A DNA stretch of 64,000 nucleotides from Pseudaquabacterium pictum (GCF_005403045.1 NZ_BJCL01000001.1:186001-250000); one strand, 5' to 3'. Shown: positions 24,790 through 40,602, numbered from the stretch's first letter. Notes: generated by a model not told the origin, from the letters alone. Program-made: numbers and translations.

Positions 24790-26757
24790 ATGGGTCGATT
24801 CGAGGGTTGGCGCGCCGCGTCGCTGACAGTCTGGGTGAGCGCGCTGGCGCTGCTGGCCGCCGGTTGCGGTGGTGGCGTGGCCGAGGAAGAACAGCTGGCT
24901 GCCTGCCAGACCACCACCGCCGATGGCTCGGTGGTGGTGGGCTCGGGCGCGGCGGGCGATCCGGCCGCGCCGGAGCCGTCGTCGGGCTACCGCACCGGCA
25001 AGACGGTGGTGCAGACCAAGAGCTACATGGTCGTCACCGCCAACCCGCTGGCCAGCAAGGCCGGCTGCGAGGTGCTGAAGAACGGCGGCAGCGCGGTGGA
25101 TGCCGCGGTGGCGGTGCAGATGGTGCTGGGCCTGGTCGAACCGCAGAGCAGCGGCCTGGGCGGCGGCGCCTTCATGCTCCACTATGACGCCGCCAGCAAG
25201 ACCGTGGTCAGCTACGACGGCCGCGAGACCGCGCCGGCCGGCGCCACCGAGGACTACCTGCGCTGGATCAGCAGCGACACGCGCACCACGCCGCTGCCCA
25301 GCGCGCGTGCCAGCGGCCGCTCCATCGGCACGCCCGGCGCGGTGCGCATGCTGGCCCTGGCCCATGACGCACATGGCAAGCTGCCCTGGGCCGGCCTGTT
25401 CCAGCCCGGCATCGACCTGGCCACCAACGGCTTCAAGATCAGCGGCCGCATGGCCGATGCCATCGCCGGCGCCGGTGCCAACTTCCAGCGCGATGCCGAC
25501 GCGATGGCCGCGTACTTCAATGCCGACGGCACGCCCAAGGCCCTGGGCACCACCTTCACGCTGCCGGCCTATGCCGACACGCTGCGCGCCATCGCTGCCG
25601 GCGGGGCCGATGCGTTCTACACCGGTCCCATCGCCCAGGACATCGTCGCCGAGATCAATGCCACCACCGGTGCCAATGGCGCGGCCCTGACCCCGGGCGC
25701 CACCACCCTGGCCGACCTGGCCGGCTACCAGGCCAAGCAGCGCCCGGCGGTGTGCACCACCTACCGGGCCCATGTGGTCTGCGGCATGGGCCCGCCGTCG
25801 TCGGGCGGCATCACGGTCGCCCAGACCCTGGGCATCCTGGAGAACTTCGATCTGGCGCAGCACCGGCCCACCGCCATCGACATCTACGGTGGCAAGCCGA
25901 CGGTGCTGGGCGTGCACCTGGTGGCCGAGGCCAACCGCCTGGCCTATGCCGACCGCAACAAGTACATCGCCGACACCGATTTCGTGGCGCTGCCCGGTGG
26001 CAGCTGGGACGCGATGCTGGCCAAGCCCTACCTGCGCAGCCGGGCCGACCTGATCAGCTTCAACAGCAGCCTGGGCACGGCCCAGCCTGGCAACCTGGGC
26101 CCGGTGCCGCTGGGCACCGGCGTGCAGCCGGTCGAGGCGGGCACCACCCACATGACCATCGTCGACAAGTGGGGCAACGTGGTCAGCATGACGACCACGG
26201 TGGAGTCGGGCTTCGGCGCCTGGCGCATGGTGCGCGGCTTCATCCTCAACAACCAGCTGACCGACTTCAACGCCGCGCCGGCCGACGGTGCCGGCGTGCC
26301 CATCGCCAACCGGGTGCAGCCGGGCAAGCGGCCGCGCAGCTCGATGGCGCCCACGCTGGTGTTCAAGCAGGCAGCCGACGGCTCGGCCGGCGACCTGGTG
26401 ATGGCCACCGGATCGCCGGGCGGCGGCAACATCATCCAGTACGTCGCCAAGACCATCATCGGCGTGCTCGACTGGGGGCTGGACGCCCAGCAGGCCACGT
26501 CGATGATGAATTTCGGCTCCAGCAACGGGCCCACCACCGGCCTGGGCGGCGAGCATCCGAACCTCAACACCGCCAACAGCGGCAACGACGACGCCCTGGT
26601 GACCGGCCTGCGCGCGCTGGGCCACACCGTCAGCGTGGTGGCGCAGAGCAGCGGCACCAGCACCATCGTGCGCACCAGCCGCGACAACGGCCTGCCGGCC
26701 TGGGCCGGCGGCGCCGATCCGCGGCGCGAGGGTCTGGTGCTCGGCGACGGCTACTGA
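24790..26757 (+). CDS. ggt: Gamma-glutamyltranspeptidase, predicted lipoprotein
   Basis: 655 residues. A lipobox LAAG-Cys26 follows the signal segment, so the precursor is probably anchored to a membrane rather than free in the periplasm as in E. coli. The enzyme core follows: MVVTANPLASKAGCEVLKNGGSAVDAAVAVQMVLGLVEPQSSGLGGGAFMLHYD, GRETAPAGA, and the autocleavage site with the predicted nucleophile Thr452 in AGTTHMTIVDKWGNVVSMT. GSPGGGNIIQYVAKTIIGVLDW is the usual small-subunit segment. It cleaves gamma-glutamyl bonds of glutathione. A strong AAGGAG ribosome site (24778-24783) sits 6 bp before the ATG. A hairpin follows the stop. Confidence 0.93.
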   Translation: MGRFEGWRAASLTVWVSALALLAAGCGGGVAEEEQLAACQTTTADGSVVVGSGAAGDPAAPEPSSGYRTGKTVVQTKSYMVVTANPLASKAGCEVLKNGGSAVDAAVAVQMVLGLVEPQSSGLGGGAFMLHYDAASKTVVSYDGRETAPAGATEDYLRWISSDTRTTPLPSARASGRSIGTPGAVRMLALAHDAHGKLPWAGLFQPGIDLATNGFKISGRMADAIAGAGANFQRDADAMAAYFNADGTPKALGTTFTLPAYADTLRAIAAGGADAFYTGPIAQDIVAEINATTGANGAALTPGATTLADLAGYQAKQRPAVCTTYRAHVVCGMGPPSSGGITVAQTLGILENFDLAQHRPTAIDIYGGKPTVLGVHLVAEANRLAYADRNKYIADTDFVALPGGSWDAMLAKPYLRSRADLISFNSSLGTAQPGNLGPVPLGTGVQPVEAGTTHMTIVDKWGNVVSMTTTVESGFGAWRMVRGFILNNQLTDFNAAPADGAGVPIANRVQPGKRPRSSMAPTLVFKQAADGSAGDLVMATGSPGGGNIIQYVAKTIIGVLDWGLDAQQATSMMNFGSSNGPTTGLGGEHPNLNTANSGNDDALVTGLRALGHTVSVVAQSSGTSTIVRTSRDNGLPAWAGGADPRREGLVLGDGY

Positions 26758-26768
26758 CCGCGCCCCGC

Positions 26769-26800
26769 GCGCGCCACCGGCCTCCAGCCGGGTGGCGCGC
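26769..26800. terminator. Hairpin after ggt
   Basis: GCGCGCCACCGGC (26769-26781) pairs with GCCGGGTGGCGCGC (26787-26800), giving a 13-bp stem with one bulged base and a 5-nt loop, 11 bp after the ggt stop. No T-run follows, so if it terminates transcription it does so as a GC-rich intrinsic or Rho-assisted site. Confidence 0.55.
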
Positions 26801-26904
26801 CGGCGGCCGCTGGGACCAGGCCCGCAACGACGCGGTGCAGCGCATCGGCGAACGGCAGCAGGAACAGGCCGCCTGGCACCCGGCTGATCCGGGGATGCCG
26901 CAGC

Positions 26905-28022
26905 GTGGTCCTCCACAGAATCCGACGGGTCGATCTGACATCGTCGGGATCCCCTGTGCCATTGAGACTGCCGCGCGTCCTCGCACGACTCCAGCATGCC
27001 TGCCGACAGGCTGCACCGGCCGCTGCGGCCTGGGTGCGGCTGCGCGCCGGCCGACTGCGTGCGGTCCGGTGGCAGGGCCGCGACCGTGCCATCCGCGTGC
27101 ACGACCTGTTCGAAGGCCACCCGCAGCCGATGTGGTACTACGACCCGCAGACGCTGGCCTTCCTGCAGGTGAACGACGCGGCCGTGCGGCTGTACGGCTA
27201 CAGCCAGGCCGAGTTCCTGCAGATGCAGGTGCCTGATCTGCGCCACCCGGCCGAGCGCGCGGACCTGGTCGAGCGGCTGCGCCAGCGCGCCCCCGGTGCC
27301 AGCGTGGTGCACTGCACCCGCCACCGCTGCAAGACCGGCGGCTGGCTGGACATCCAGATCAGCGCCAAGGAGGCCCGCTACGGCGGCCGCACGGCCATCC
27401 TGGTGCTGGCGGTGGACATCAGCGCCCAGGTGGCGGCACAGCAGGCCCTGCAGCGCCAGGAGCAGCAGTTCCGCGCGCTGCACGCCAGCCTGTCGGAGGT
27501 GCTGTGGCTGGCCACCCCGGATGGCCGCGCGCTGCTCTACCTCAGCCCGGCGTTCGAGCAGGTCTACGGCCTGGCGGCCGAGGACTTCCGGCGCGACCCG
27601 TCGCTGTGGCTGGCCCATGTGCATGCCGACGACCGCAGCGCCGCGCACCGCTCGGGCCAGCAGCTGTTCAGCAGTGGCAGCGCCGAGATGCAGTACCGCA
27701 TCTGCCGCGCCGACGGCGAGCTGCGCTGGATCTCCGACCGCCGCACCCTGGTGCGCGACGAGCAGGGCGAGGTGGCGATGATCGCCGGCATCGCCGAGGA
27801 CATCACCGCCCGCCGGGTGGACCAGGACACGCTGCGCCGCAACAGCCAGGAGCTGGCCGACCGCTATGCCGAGCTGGCGCGTTTCAACCGCGCCGCGGTC
27901 GACCGCGAGATGGACATGATCGCGCTGAAGGCGCAGATCAACCTGCTGTCGCAGGCCCAGCAGCTGCCGCCGCCGTATCGGCTGGCGTTTGCGGCCACGC
28001 CCGGCGACCAGGTGGCCGTGCC

Positions 28023-28026
<4 letters not shown>
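26905..28026 (+). CDS. PAS-domain protein without output domain
   Basis: 373 residues from a GTG start; GTG 26956 is an equally possible start and would remove 17 residues. Two PAS domains are visible, about 75-185 ([33 protein letters not shown], ending [13 protein letters not shown]) and about 190-310 ([59 protein letters not shown]). A C-terminal coiled segment ([38 protein letters not shown]) follows. There is no kinase, GGDEF or methyl-accepting module. Its stop overlaps the start of the hybrid kinase by four bases (ATGA), which suggests the protein feeds a signal into that kinase. Confidence 0.82.
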
Positions 28027-33623
<5,597 letters not shown>

Positions 33624-33653
33624 GGCGGGCCTCGGGTGTGCTGCTTTTGAACA

Positions 33654-33672
33654 GCCTGTGCACTGCACAGGC
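33654..33672. promoter_or_regulatory. Palindromic activator-site candidate upstream of ALDH
   Basis: GCCTGTGCACTGCACAGGC is a perfect palindrome with 9-bp arms around one base. It lies 31 bp upstream of the AcoR-like gene start and about 74 bp upstream of the -24 element at 33746. That distance suits an upstream activating sequence for a sigma-54 activator that could also autoregulate. The assignment to the AcoR-like protein is inferred from position. Confidence 0.62.
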
Positions 33673-33692
33673 CGATGGCACAGCACAGCGCA

Positions 33693-33711
33693 GGAAACAG
33701 GCCCGGTTTCC
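33693..33711. promoter_or_regulatory. Second inverted repeat upstream of ALDH
   Basis: GGAAAC and GTTTCC form 6-bp arms around 7 bp. The element lies 39 bp after the start of the stronger palindrome (about four helical turns) and 35 bp upstream of the -24 box. It differs in sequence from that palindrome, so it may be another factor's site or chance. Confidence 0.35.
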
Positions 33712-33745
33712 ACCGGATCCGCCGGTGTTGGCGCGAAATCAAGCC

Positions 33746-33761
33746 TGGCACGGCGGGTGCA
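33746..33761 (+). promoter_or_regulatory. Sigma-54 (-24/-12) promoter of the aldehyde dehydrogenase gene
   Basis: TGGCACGGCGGGTGCA matches the consensus TGGCACG-N4-TTGCA at all fixed positions but one. The invariant GG (33747-33748) and GC (33759-33760) are 10 bp apart, the required spacing. It lies 93 bp upstream of the ATG at 33854 and opposite an AcoR-type activator with an intact GAFTGA loop. Confidence 0.8.
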
Positions 33762-33853
33762 AAGGCGGCTGCCCTGCGGTGGCGGGCCACGGGGTTTCGC
33801 CACCGGCGCTTCCACCCGCTCCATCCACCTGTTCAACCCGTCAGGAGACAACC

Positions 33854-35377
<1,524 letters not shown>

Positions 35378-35394
35378 CGGCCTTGCTGGCCACA

Positions 35395-35416
35395 CCGGGC
35401 GCCGGGAGGCGCCCGG
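35395..35416. terminator. Bidirectional hairpin between ALDH and PCuAC genes
   Basis: CCGGGCGCC and GGCGCCCGG form a perfect 9-bp stem with the 4-nt loop GGGA, placed 17 bp after the ALDH stop and 6 bp before the convergent PCuAC stop. It lacks a T-run on either side; its position between convergent genes supports a terminator role. Confidence 0.68.
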
Positions 35417-35422
35417 CTGCGC

Positions 35423-35887
35423 TCAGTGCTTGTGGTGGCCGTGGCCGCCGGCTTCGGCCATGGCCTTGACCGGTGCCTTCACCGCGACGGTCTCCTTCTT
35501 GCCGTCCTTGCCTTCGACGGTGAGCGTGATGTCGACCGACTCGCCGGTCTTCAGCGGCGCCTTCAGGTCCATCAGCATCACGTGGTAGCCACCGGGCTTG
35601 AGCTCCACCGCCTTGCCGGCGGGCAGCGCCAGGCCCTTGGGCAGGGCGCGCATCTTCATCGTGCTGCCCTCCATCGACATCTCGTGGATCTCGACCACGC
35701 CGGCCACCGGCGAGCTGGCCGAGACCAGGGTTCCGCCCGTGGCGTTGGTGATCTGGAAAAAGGCGCCGGTGGCCTTCTGCTGGGCCACGGTGCCGCGCAC
35801 CCAGGGGTCCTTCACGGTGGTCTGGGCCAGGGCGGGCAGGTTCAGCAGAGCGAGGGTCAGGGCGGCAATGCGCAGGGTGTGGGTCAT
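35423..35887 (-). CDS. PCuAC-type periplasmic copper chaperone
   Basis: 154 residues. A signal peptide (cleavage after ALA near residue 21) is followed by the PCuAC cupredoxin-like domain: DPWVRGTVAQQKATGAFFQITN, then the Cu(I) motif with His68, Met79, His102 and Met104 (VEIHEMSMEGSTMKMRAL ... GGYHVMLMDL). The tail GGHGHHKH adds histidines that could bind Cu(II). In other bacteria PCuAC proteins deliver copper to the CuA site of cytochrome oxidase. The start is the ATG at 35887 rather than the one five codons upstream. It is the last of the YcnI-like and TonB-receptor genes on this strand. Confidence 0.93.
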   Translation of the reverse strand: MTHTLRIAALTLALLNLPALAQTTVKDPWVRGTVAQQKATGAFFQITNATGGTLVSASSPVAGVVEIHEMSMEGSTMKMRALPKGLALPAGKAVELKPGGYHVMLMDLKAPLKTGESVDITLTVEGKDGKKETVAVKAPVKAMAEAGGHGHHKH

Positions 35888-35965
35888 GGTGGGTCCGTTC
35901 AAGGGTGGTGGGTGAGGAAACTGGGGGCGCAGCCACCGGCCTGCAGTGTGCCGCGCCTGGGTGGG

Positions 35966-36505
35966 TCAATGCTGGTGGCCGGCCGGCTGGGCTGGCTGCA
36001 CCTGCAGCAGGGCGGCCGGGGCCTTCAGGCCCTGGGTGCTGGTGCCGCTGGCTGGCACCTCGGTCCAGTCGAGCTGGCCTGTCTCGCACAGCTGCTGCAC
36101 GCGGAACCACAGCGGCCCAGGCTGGGCCGGCAACTGGCCGCGCAGGTGGAAGGTGTCGAACCAGGCGTCGTCCAGCCAGGCCGCGCGGCTGGCGGCCTGC
36201 CAGCGCACTTCGACCACGTCCTCGGTCACGGTGCGGCCGTGGCTGGTGTAGGGCTGGGCCAGTGGCGCCTTGCGCACGCTCAGCGTCCAGCCCGGCTTGG
36301 GCTGGGGCTTGGCGCCGCGCAGACCGGCAGGCACCTGCACCGTGACGGTGTGGGTGGGGCTGCCGTCGCAGCCATGGCCCACCCGCAGGCTGGCGGTGTA
36401 GGCGCTGCCGGCGCTTGCCTGCGGCTGGTCGAGCACCACATGGGCGGCGGCCGCCAGGCAGGTGGCGGAAAGGACGAGGGGAAGGGTGTGCTTCAAGGTC
36501 TGCAT
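35966..36505 (-). CDS. YcnI-like DUF1775 copper-binding protein
   Basis: 179 residues. The signal peptide ends in AAAA and the mature protein would begin with His22 (HVVLDQPQASAGSAYTASLRVGHGCDGSPTHTVTVQVPAG). An N-terminal histidine in this setting is the copper ligand of the YcnI/DUF1775 family. The conserved EVRWQAASRAAWLDDAWFDTFHLRGQLP segment also fits. The usual C-terminal membrane anchor is missing; instead the chain ends in GHQH. It sits 5 bp after the TonB-receptor stop and 78 bp before the PCuAC start, forming a copper-handling set. Confidence 0.88.
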   Translation of the reverse strand: MQTLKHTLPLVLSATCLAAAAHVVLDQPQASAGSAYTASLRVGHGCDGSPTHTVTVQVPAGLRGAKPQPKPGWTLSVRKAPLAQPYTSHGRTVTEDVVEVRWQAASRAAWLDDAWFDTFHLRGQLPAQPGPLWFRVQQLCETGQLDWTEVPASGTSTQGLKAPAALLQVQPAQPAGHQH

Positions 36506-36510
36506 GGGGT

Positions 36511-38883
36511 TCACAGGTCGAATTTCAGTTCCGCAGTCCAGGTGCGTTGCGGGTAGGGGTGGAAGTTCCAGTACTGGTAGTTGTTCAGGTTGTCGATGCC
36601 CACGGCCACCTGCCACTGGCGGTCGAACTTCCAGCGCAACCGCACGTCGGTGGTGAAGTACTTGCTGGCGCCCTGGTAGGCGAAGCCGTTGGGGTCGCTG
36701 TTGTCCAGCGTGCTGAACTGCCGGCCGCTGTAGCGCGCGCCCAGGCTGGCCGACAGCTGCGGCGTGGCCTGCCAGACCGCCAGCGCAGTGGCCCGCCAGC
36801 GCGGCACCCGCGGCTGCCACTTTCCGATGGTGTCGCCCGGCGTGGCGACGAAGCCACTGTTGGCCACGGTGCGTGAATCGGCACAGGTCAGGCTGCCCTG
36901 CAGATCGAGGCCCCGCAGTAGCCAGTCGGTCCAGCGGCCGCCGGCGCGGGCCGCCAGCTCCAGCCCGGTGGTGCGGATGCGGTCGACGTTCTGCACCGTG
37001 TTGGCATTGGTGGCGGTGTTCAGCTGGCTGTACAGCGCATCGCGTGTGTCCTCGTGGAACAGCGTGGCGCGGGCGCTGGCGCCCACCGCCGTCCATTCGG
37101 CGCTGAGCTCGCTGGTCCAGCTGCGCTCGGGCCGCAGGTCGGGGTTGTTGTTGATGGCCTGGCCGGCGGCATTGACGCCGCCCTGGTACAGCTCGCTGAC
37201 CGTGGGGTAGCGCACCGCGCGGCCGGTGCTGGCCTTCAGCACCCAGGCGTCGCTGAGCTGGTGCGACAGCGCCGCCTTGGGCGACAGGTGGCTGGCGCTG
37301 CGGGCAGGATGGCTGAGCAGGCAGCGGCCGCTGGCCACGCTGCAGATGCCCCGGTCGGCCGTGCCGGTGAAGGCTGATTCGGTGGCGCCGTCCCAGGCGG
37401 CCCAGCGCTCGGCACGCAGGCCCAGCACCGTGGCCCAGTCCTCGGCGACGATCCAGGTGTTCTGCACGAACAGGCTGCGGGTGCGGGTGTTGCCGTCGAA
37501 GCGGGAGGCGAAGGCGCCGGCCGCGCCGGTCTGCCAGTCGGGCGTGGTGTGCACCCTGTTGCGCAACTGGTCGGTGTCCTGGCCCAGGCCCAGGTCCACC
37601 GTGTGGGCACCGTTGGCACCGTCGGGCCGCCAGGTGGCCTTGGCCGCCAGCGTCTGCCAGCCGGTGCCGGCCTGGTCGGTGATGCGGCCGGCCTGCGGTG
37701 CGGCGGCACCGGTGGGTGCGTAGGCGCGGGCCTGGTCACGGCCATAGTCGTACACGCTGGCGGCCAGTTCCCAGTCGAACACGCCGCGGGTGCGCGACTT
37801 CAGGTTCAGCGCATGCATCTGGTGCTGCAGCGATTCGCGGCTGCGCGGAAAGTCGCTGGCGGCCAGCGTGTAGCGCTGCCCGCCGATGGCCACCGGCTGG
37901 CTGATGCCACCGCCGCTGGTGTTGTCGACCACCGCGCTGCTGGCATCGCGCAGCCAACTGGCCGAACTGTTGTCCGACTGGTTGTGCCAGAAGCCGCCCA
38001 GGTAGCTGGCCCGCAGCACGGGCGTGATGTCCCAGGCCAGCTTGAGCTTCAGGTGGTCCTGCACCGTGTCGTACTGGGTGCCGCCGCTGATCAGCCACCA
38101 GGCCTGGTTGCTGCGGTCGAGCCCGGCCACCGCACCGGTGGTGGCCGTCTCGCCGCCGCGCAGCGCGGTGCCGGCTGACAGCAGCCGTGTCGCCAACGTC
38201 AGTGGCTGGCCCTGGCTGTCCAGCCGGTTGAGGTTGATCCACCAGCTGAAGGGGCCCGCGCGGTTGCCCAGCGAGGCGCTGGCCTGCCAGGCGCTGAAGC
38301 TACGGCGCTGGCCAGGTTGGTCGTTGGGCTGGTGGCTCACGCCCAGCTTGGCATGGGCCTCGAAGGCCTGCGGCATGCGGGTGATGTAGTCGACCACCGC
38401 CCCCACCGCATTGCCGGGGTAGGCCGCGGAGAACGGGCCGTAGAGCACGTCCACCCGGGCGATCTCCTCGGGCGTGACCATGCCCCAGCGCGGGGTGAAG
38501 GTGGCGCCGTTGCCCAGCAGGTTGGACAGCAGCACGCCGTCGGCATAGACCAGCGAGCGGGCGCTGTTGCCGGTGCCCGACGCGCGGGTGGACAGCACCG
38601 CGTGGTTGTAGTCGCCGATGTAGCGCTTGCGCACCAGCAGGCTGGGCAGGTACTTCAGCGCGTCTTCGCTGTCGGTGGCGTTGATGCTGCGGTCGATCTC
38701 GGCGGCGGTGGTGCCCTCGATGGTGGTGGGGATGCGGGTGGGCAGCGAACTGGGCTGCAGGCCGGTGATGACCACCACGCCGGCGCGGCGGGTGGGATCA
38801 GGCGCGTTGTCGTCGGCCAGGGCCGCCACGGCCTGGCTAGCCGCCAGCGCCGCCAGGGCGAGGGGACGGATCGGGAACGTCAT
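36511..38883 (-). CDS. TonB-dependent outer-membrane receptor, probable copper receptor
   Basis: 790 residues. Signal peptide (ALAALAASQAVAALA), plug domain (about 35-160: VVVITGLQPSSLPTRIPTTIEGTTAAEIDRSINATDSEDALKYLPSLLVRKRYIGDYNHAVLSTRASGTGNSARSLVYADGVLLS) and a beta-barrel ending in the terminal aromatic strand signal (RTWTAELKFDL). Methionine- and histidine-rich metal sites are not obvious. The substrate is inferred from the neighbours: YcnI-like and PCuAC copper proteins follow on the same strand, and a DUF2946 gene precedes it. Similar receptors include OprC/NosA, so copper is likely but cobalamin or a siderophore cannot be excluded. Confidence 0.9.
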   Translation of the reverse strand: MTFPIRPLALAALAASQAVAALADDNAPDPTRRAGVVVITGLQPSSLPTRIPTTIEGTTAAEIDRSINATDSEDALKYLPSLLVRKRYIGDYNHAVLSTRASGTGNSARSLVYADGVLLSNLLGNGATFTPRWGMVTPEEIARVDVLYGPFSAAYPGNAVGAVVDYITRMPQAFEAHAKLGVSHQPNDQPGQRRSFSAWQASASLGNRAGPFSWWINLNRLDSQGQPLTLATRLLSAGTALRGGETATTGAVAGLDRSNQAWWLISGGTQYDTVQDHLKLKLAWDITPVLRASYLGGFWHNQSDNSSASWLRDASSAVVDNTSGGGISQPVAIGGQRYTLAASDFPRSRESLQHQMHALNLKSRTRGVFDWELAASVYDYGRDQARAYAPTGAAAPQAGRITDQAGTGWQTLAAKATWRPDGANGAHTVDLGLGQDTDQLRNRVHTTPDWQTGAAGAFASRFDGNTRTRSLFVQNTWIVAEDWATVLGLRAERWAAWDGATESAFTGTADRGICSVASGRCLLSHPARSASHLSPKAALSHQLSDAWVLKASTGRAVRYPTVSELYQGGVNAAGQAINNNPDLRPERSWTSELSAEWTAVGASARATLFHEDTRDALYSQLNTATNANTVQNVDRIRTTGLELAARAGGRWTDWLLRGLDLQGSLTCADSRTVANSGFVATPGDTIGKWQPRVPRWRATALAVWQATPQLSASLGARYSGRQFSTLDNSDPNGFAYQGASKYFTTDVRLRWKFDRQWQVAVGIDNLNNYQYWNFHPYPQRTWTAELKFDL

Positions 38884-39036
38884 GGCATGGGTGCGGAAGG
38901 CACACCCCGGAGCCGGCCGCTGCGATGGCGGCGCGCCGGACACCGGAATGGCTGGATGACAGGGCGCCCGGCACCAGCGCGCGGCAAGGCGCGGCCCGGT
39001 GGCGGGCAAGGGGTTGCCGGCTGGCGCCGGCAGGGG

Positions 39037-39399
39037 TCATCCAGCCAGGGCGGGCGGAGCGCGGGCCTGGGCGGAGGCCCAGATCGGCAGCGGCTGCGGC
39101 GCGTGCAGGAACAGCGCCGGCATCAGGTGCTGCAGCATCGGACCGTGCAGCTGCGGCAGCACCGGCGGTGGCGCCCAGTGCGCCTGTTGCAGCTGGCACC
39201 AGGCGCATTGCTCCAGCCGGTGGCTGGGGTCGCCGGCCGGTGTCATCGGTGTCCCGGCCGGCGCCGTGCACACCACCGACCAAGGCGCCAGGGTGCCCTG
39301 CGCAAAGGCCAGTGCACGCGACACCGTCGGCGCCATGGCCGCCAGCACCAGGGCGCAGAGCAGCACCCAGTGGAGCGGACGGCGGCGGGACAGCGGCAT
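39037..39399 (-). CDS. DUF2946 family protein
   Basis: 120 residues. A hydrophobic N-terminal helix (WVLLCALVLAAMAPTVSRALA) is followed by a short region with CTAPAG and the family core CAWCQLQQAHWAPPP, including the C-x2-C pair. DUF2946 proteins are small, commonly occur next to TonB-dependent copper receptor genes, and have no proven function. It lies 153 bp upstream of the receptor gene on the same strand and is probably part of the same copper-related group. Confidence 0.85.
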   Translation of the reverse strand: MPLSRRRPLHWVLLCALVLAAMAPTVSRALAFAQGTLAPWSVVCTAPAGTPMTPAGDPSHRLEQCAWCQLQQAHWAPPPVLPQLHGPMLQHLMPALFLHAPQPLPIWASAQARAPPALAG

Positions 39400-39530
39400 G
39401 GGCGCGCAGTGTAGCGGCCCCCCTCGGACCGGGGCCGCGCAAACGGGTGTGCCGCTGCGCGGCGCGCAGGCCCGCCGTGGCCGGGTGGGCGACTTACACT
39501 CCCTGGCTGTTCAGCCCGCCGCGGCCCGCC

Positions 39531-40253
39531 ATGGATCTGGTCTACAGCTACGTCGCCTTCTTCATTGCCTACCTGATCGGCTCGATCTCGTTCGCCGTCG
39601 TCATCAGCAAGCTGATGGGGCTGGGTGACCCGCGCACCTACGGCTCGAAGAACCCCGGCGCCACCAACGTGCTGCGCTCGGGTAACAAGGTCGCCGCGGT
39701 GCTGACGTTGCTGCTGGATGCGCTGAAGGGCTACCTGCCGACCGCCCTGGTGCAGCATTACGCGTTCGAGCTGGGCTTCGAGGACACCACCATCGCCTTC
39801 GTCGGCGTGGCGGCCTTCATCGGCCACCTCTTCCCGGTGTTCTTCAAGTTCCAGGGCGGCAAGGGCGTGGCCACCGCGGCCGGCGTGCTGCTGGCCTACG
39901 ACCCGCTGCTGGGTGGCCTGACCCTGCTGTGCTGGGTGGTGGTGGCGGCGATCTTCCGCTACTCCTCGCTGGCCTCGCTGATCGCCGCGGCCTTCGCGCC
40001 GTTCTTCACCCTGCTGTTCGTCGACCGGCCCAGCGTGGCGCTGGCCGTGACGGTGATGAGCCTGCTGCTGGTGTGGCGCCACTGGCGCAACATCGTCAAG
40101 CTGATGCAGGGCAAGGAATCTCGCCTGGGCGAGAAGGCCAGCCCCGAATCCGACCCGTCGCAGCCGCGGCGCCGTCGGCGCCGCGTGCGGCGCCTGCAGG
40201 ACGGCAACGCCCCCGGCATCGATTCCCGATCCTCCCGTTCCAAAGGAAACTGA
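39531..40253 (+). CDS. plsY: PlsY, acyl-phosphate:glycerol-3-phosphate acyltransferase
   Basis: 240 residues, an integral membrane protein with about five helices. The three conserved PlsY motifs are visible: GSISFAVVISK (first), GSKNPGATNVLRSGNK (second) and GHLFPVFFKFQGGKGVAT (third). PlsY transfers an acyl group from acyl phosphate to glycerol 3-phosphate, the first step of phospholipid synthesis. A basic Arg/Ser/Lys-rich tail of about 45 residues extends past the last helix, longer than in E. coli. It starts a tight operon; ridA begins 4 bp after its stop. Confidence 0.94.
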   Translation: MDLVYSYVAFFIAYLIGSISFAVVISKLMGLGDPRTYGSKNPGATNVLRSGNKVAAVLTLLLDALKGYLPTALVQHYAFELGFEDTTIAFVGVAAFIGHLFPVFFKFQGGKGVATAAGVLLAYDPLLGGLTLLCWVVVAAIFRYSSLASLIAAAFAPFFTLLFVDRPSVALAVTVMSLLLVWRHWRNIVKLMQGKESRLGEKASPESDPSQPRRRRRRVRRLQDGNAPGIDSRSSRSKGN

Positions 40254-40257
40254 CACC

Positions 40258-40602
40258 ATGGTTCAGCGTTACGACGTCGGCGCCCGCATGTCCGAGATGG
40301 CCGTGCACAACGGCGTGTGCTACCTGGCCGGCCAGGTGGCCGTGGGCGGCGCGCCCGACATCGCCGGCCAGACCCGCGAAGTGCTGGCCGCCGTCGATGC
40401 GCTGCTGGCCAAGGCCGGCACCGACAAGACCCGCATCCTGCGGGCGCAGATCTACCTGGCCGACATGGCCGACTTCCCCGGCATGAACACGGTGTGGGAC
40501 AGCTGGGTGGTGGCCGGCCACACGCCGCCGCGCGCCACGGTGCAGGCCGCGCTGGCCAAGCCGGAGTGGAAGGTCGAGATCGTCGTCACCGCCGCGCTGT
40601 GA
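40258..40602 (+). CDS. RidA-family enamine/imine deaminase
   Basis: 114 residues, the standard length. Family residues are present: VCYLAGQVAVGG, NTVWDSWVVAGHTPPRATVQAALAKPEWKVEIVVTAAL, including the substrate-binding Arg in PPRATVQ and the C-terminal Glu in VEIVVTA. RidA proteins hydrolyse reactive enamines and imines such as 2-aminoacrylate and protect pyridoxal-phosphate enzymes. A good AAAGGAAA ribosome site lies within the plsY 3' end. Its stop overlaps the next start (GTGA), so the three genes are coupled. Confidence 0.92.
   Translation: MVQRYDVGARMSEMAVHNGVCYLAGQVAVGGAPDIAGQTREVLAAVDALLAKAGTDKTRILRAQIYLADMADFPGMNTVWDSWVVAGHTPPRATVQAALAKPEWKVEIVVTAAL

Noticed and set aside
23212-27648. 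1478-codon open frame on the minus strand covering ggt and part of the PAS gene
   Set aside because: Only the part to 24624 is DbpA. The rest is antisense to well-supported genes and is open because stop codons are rare at this base composition.
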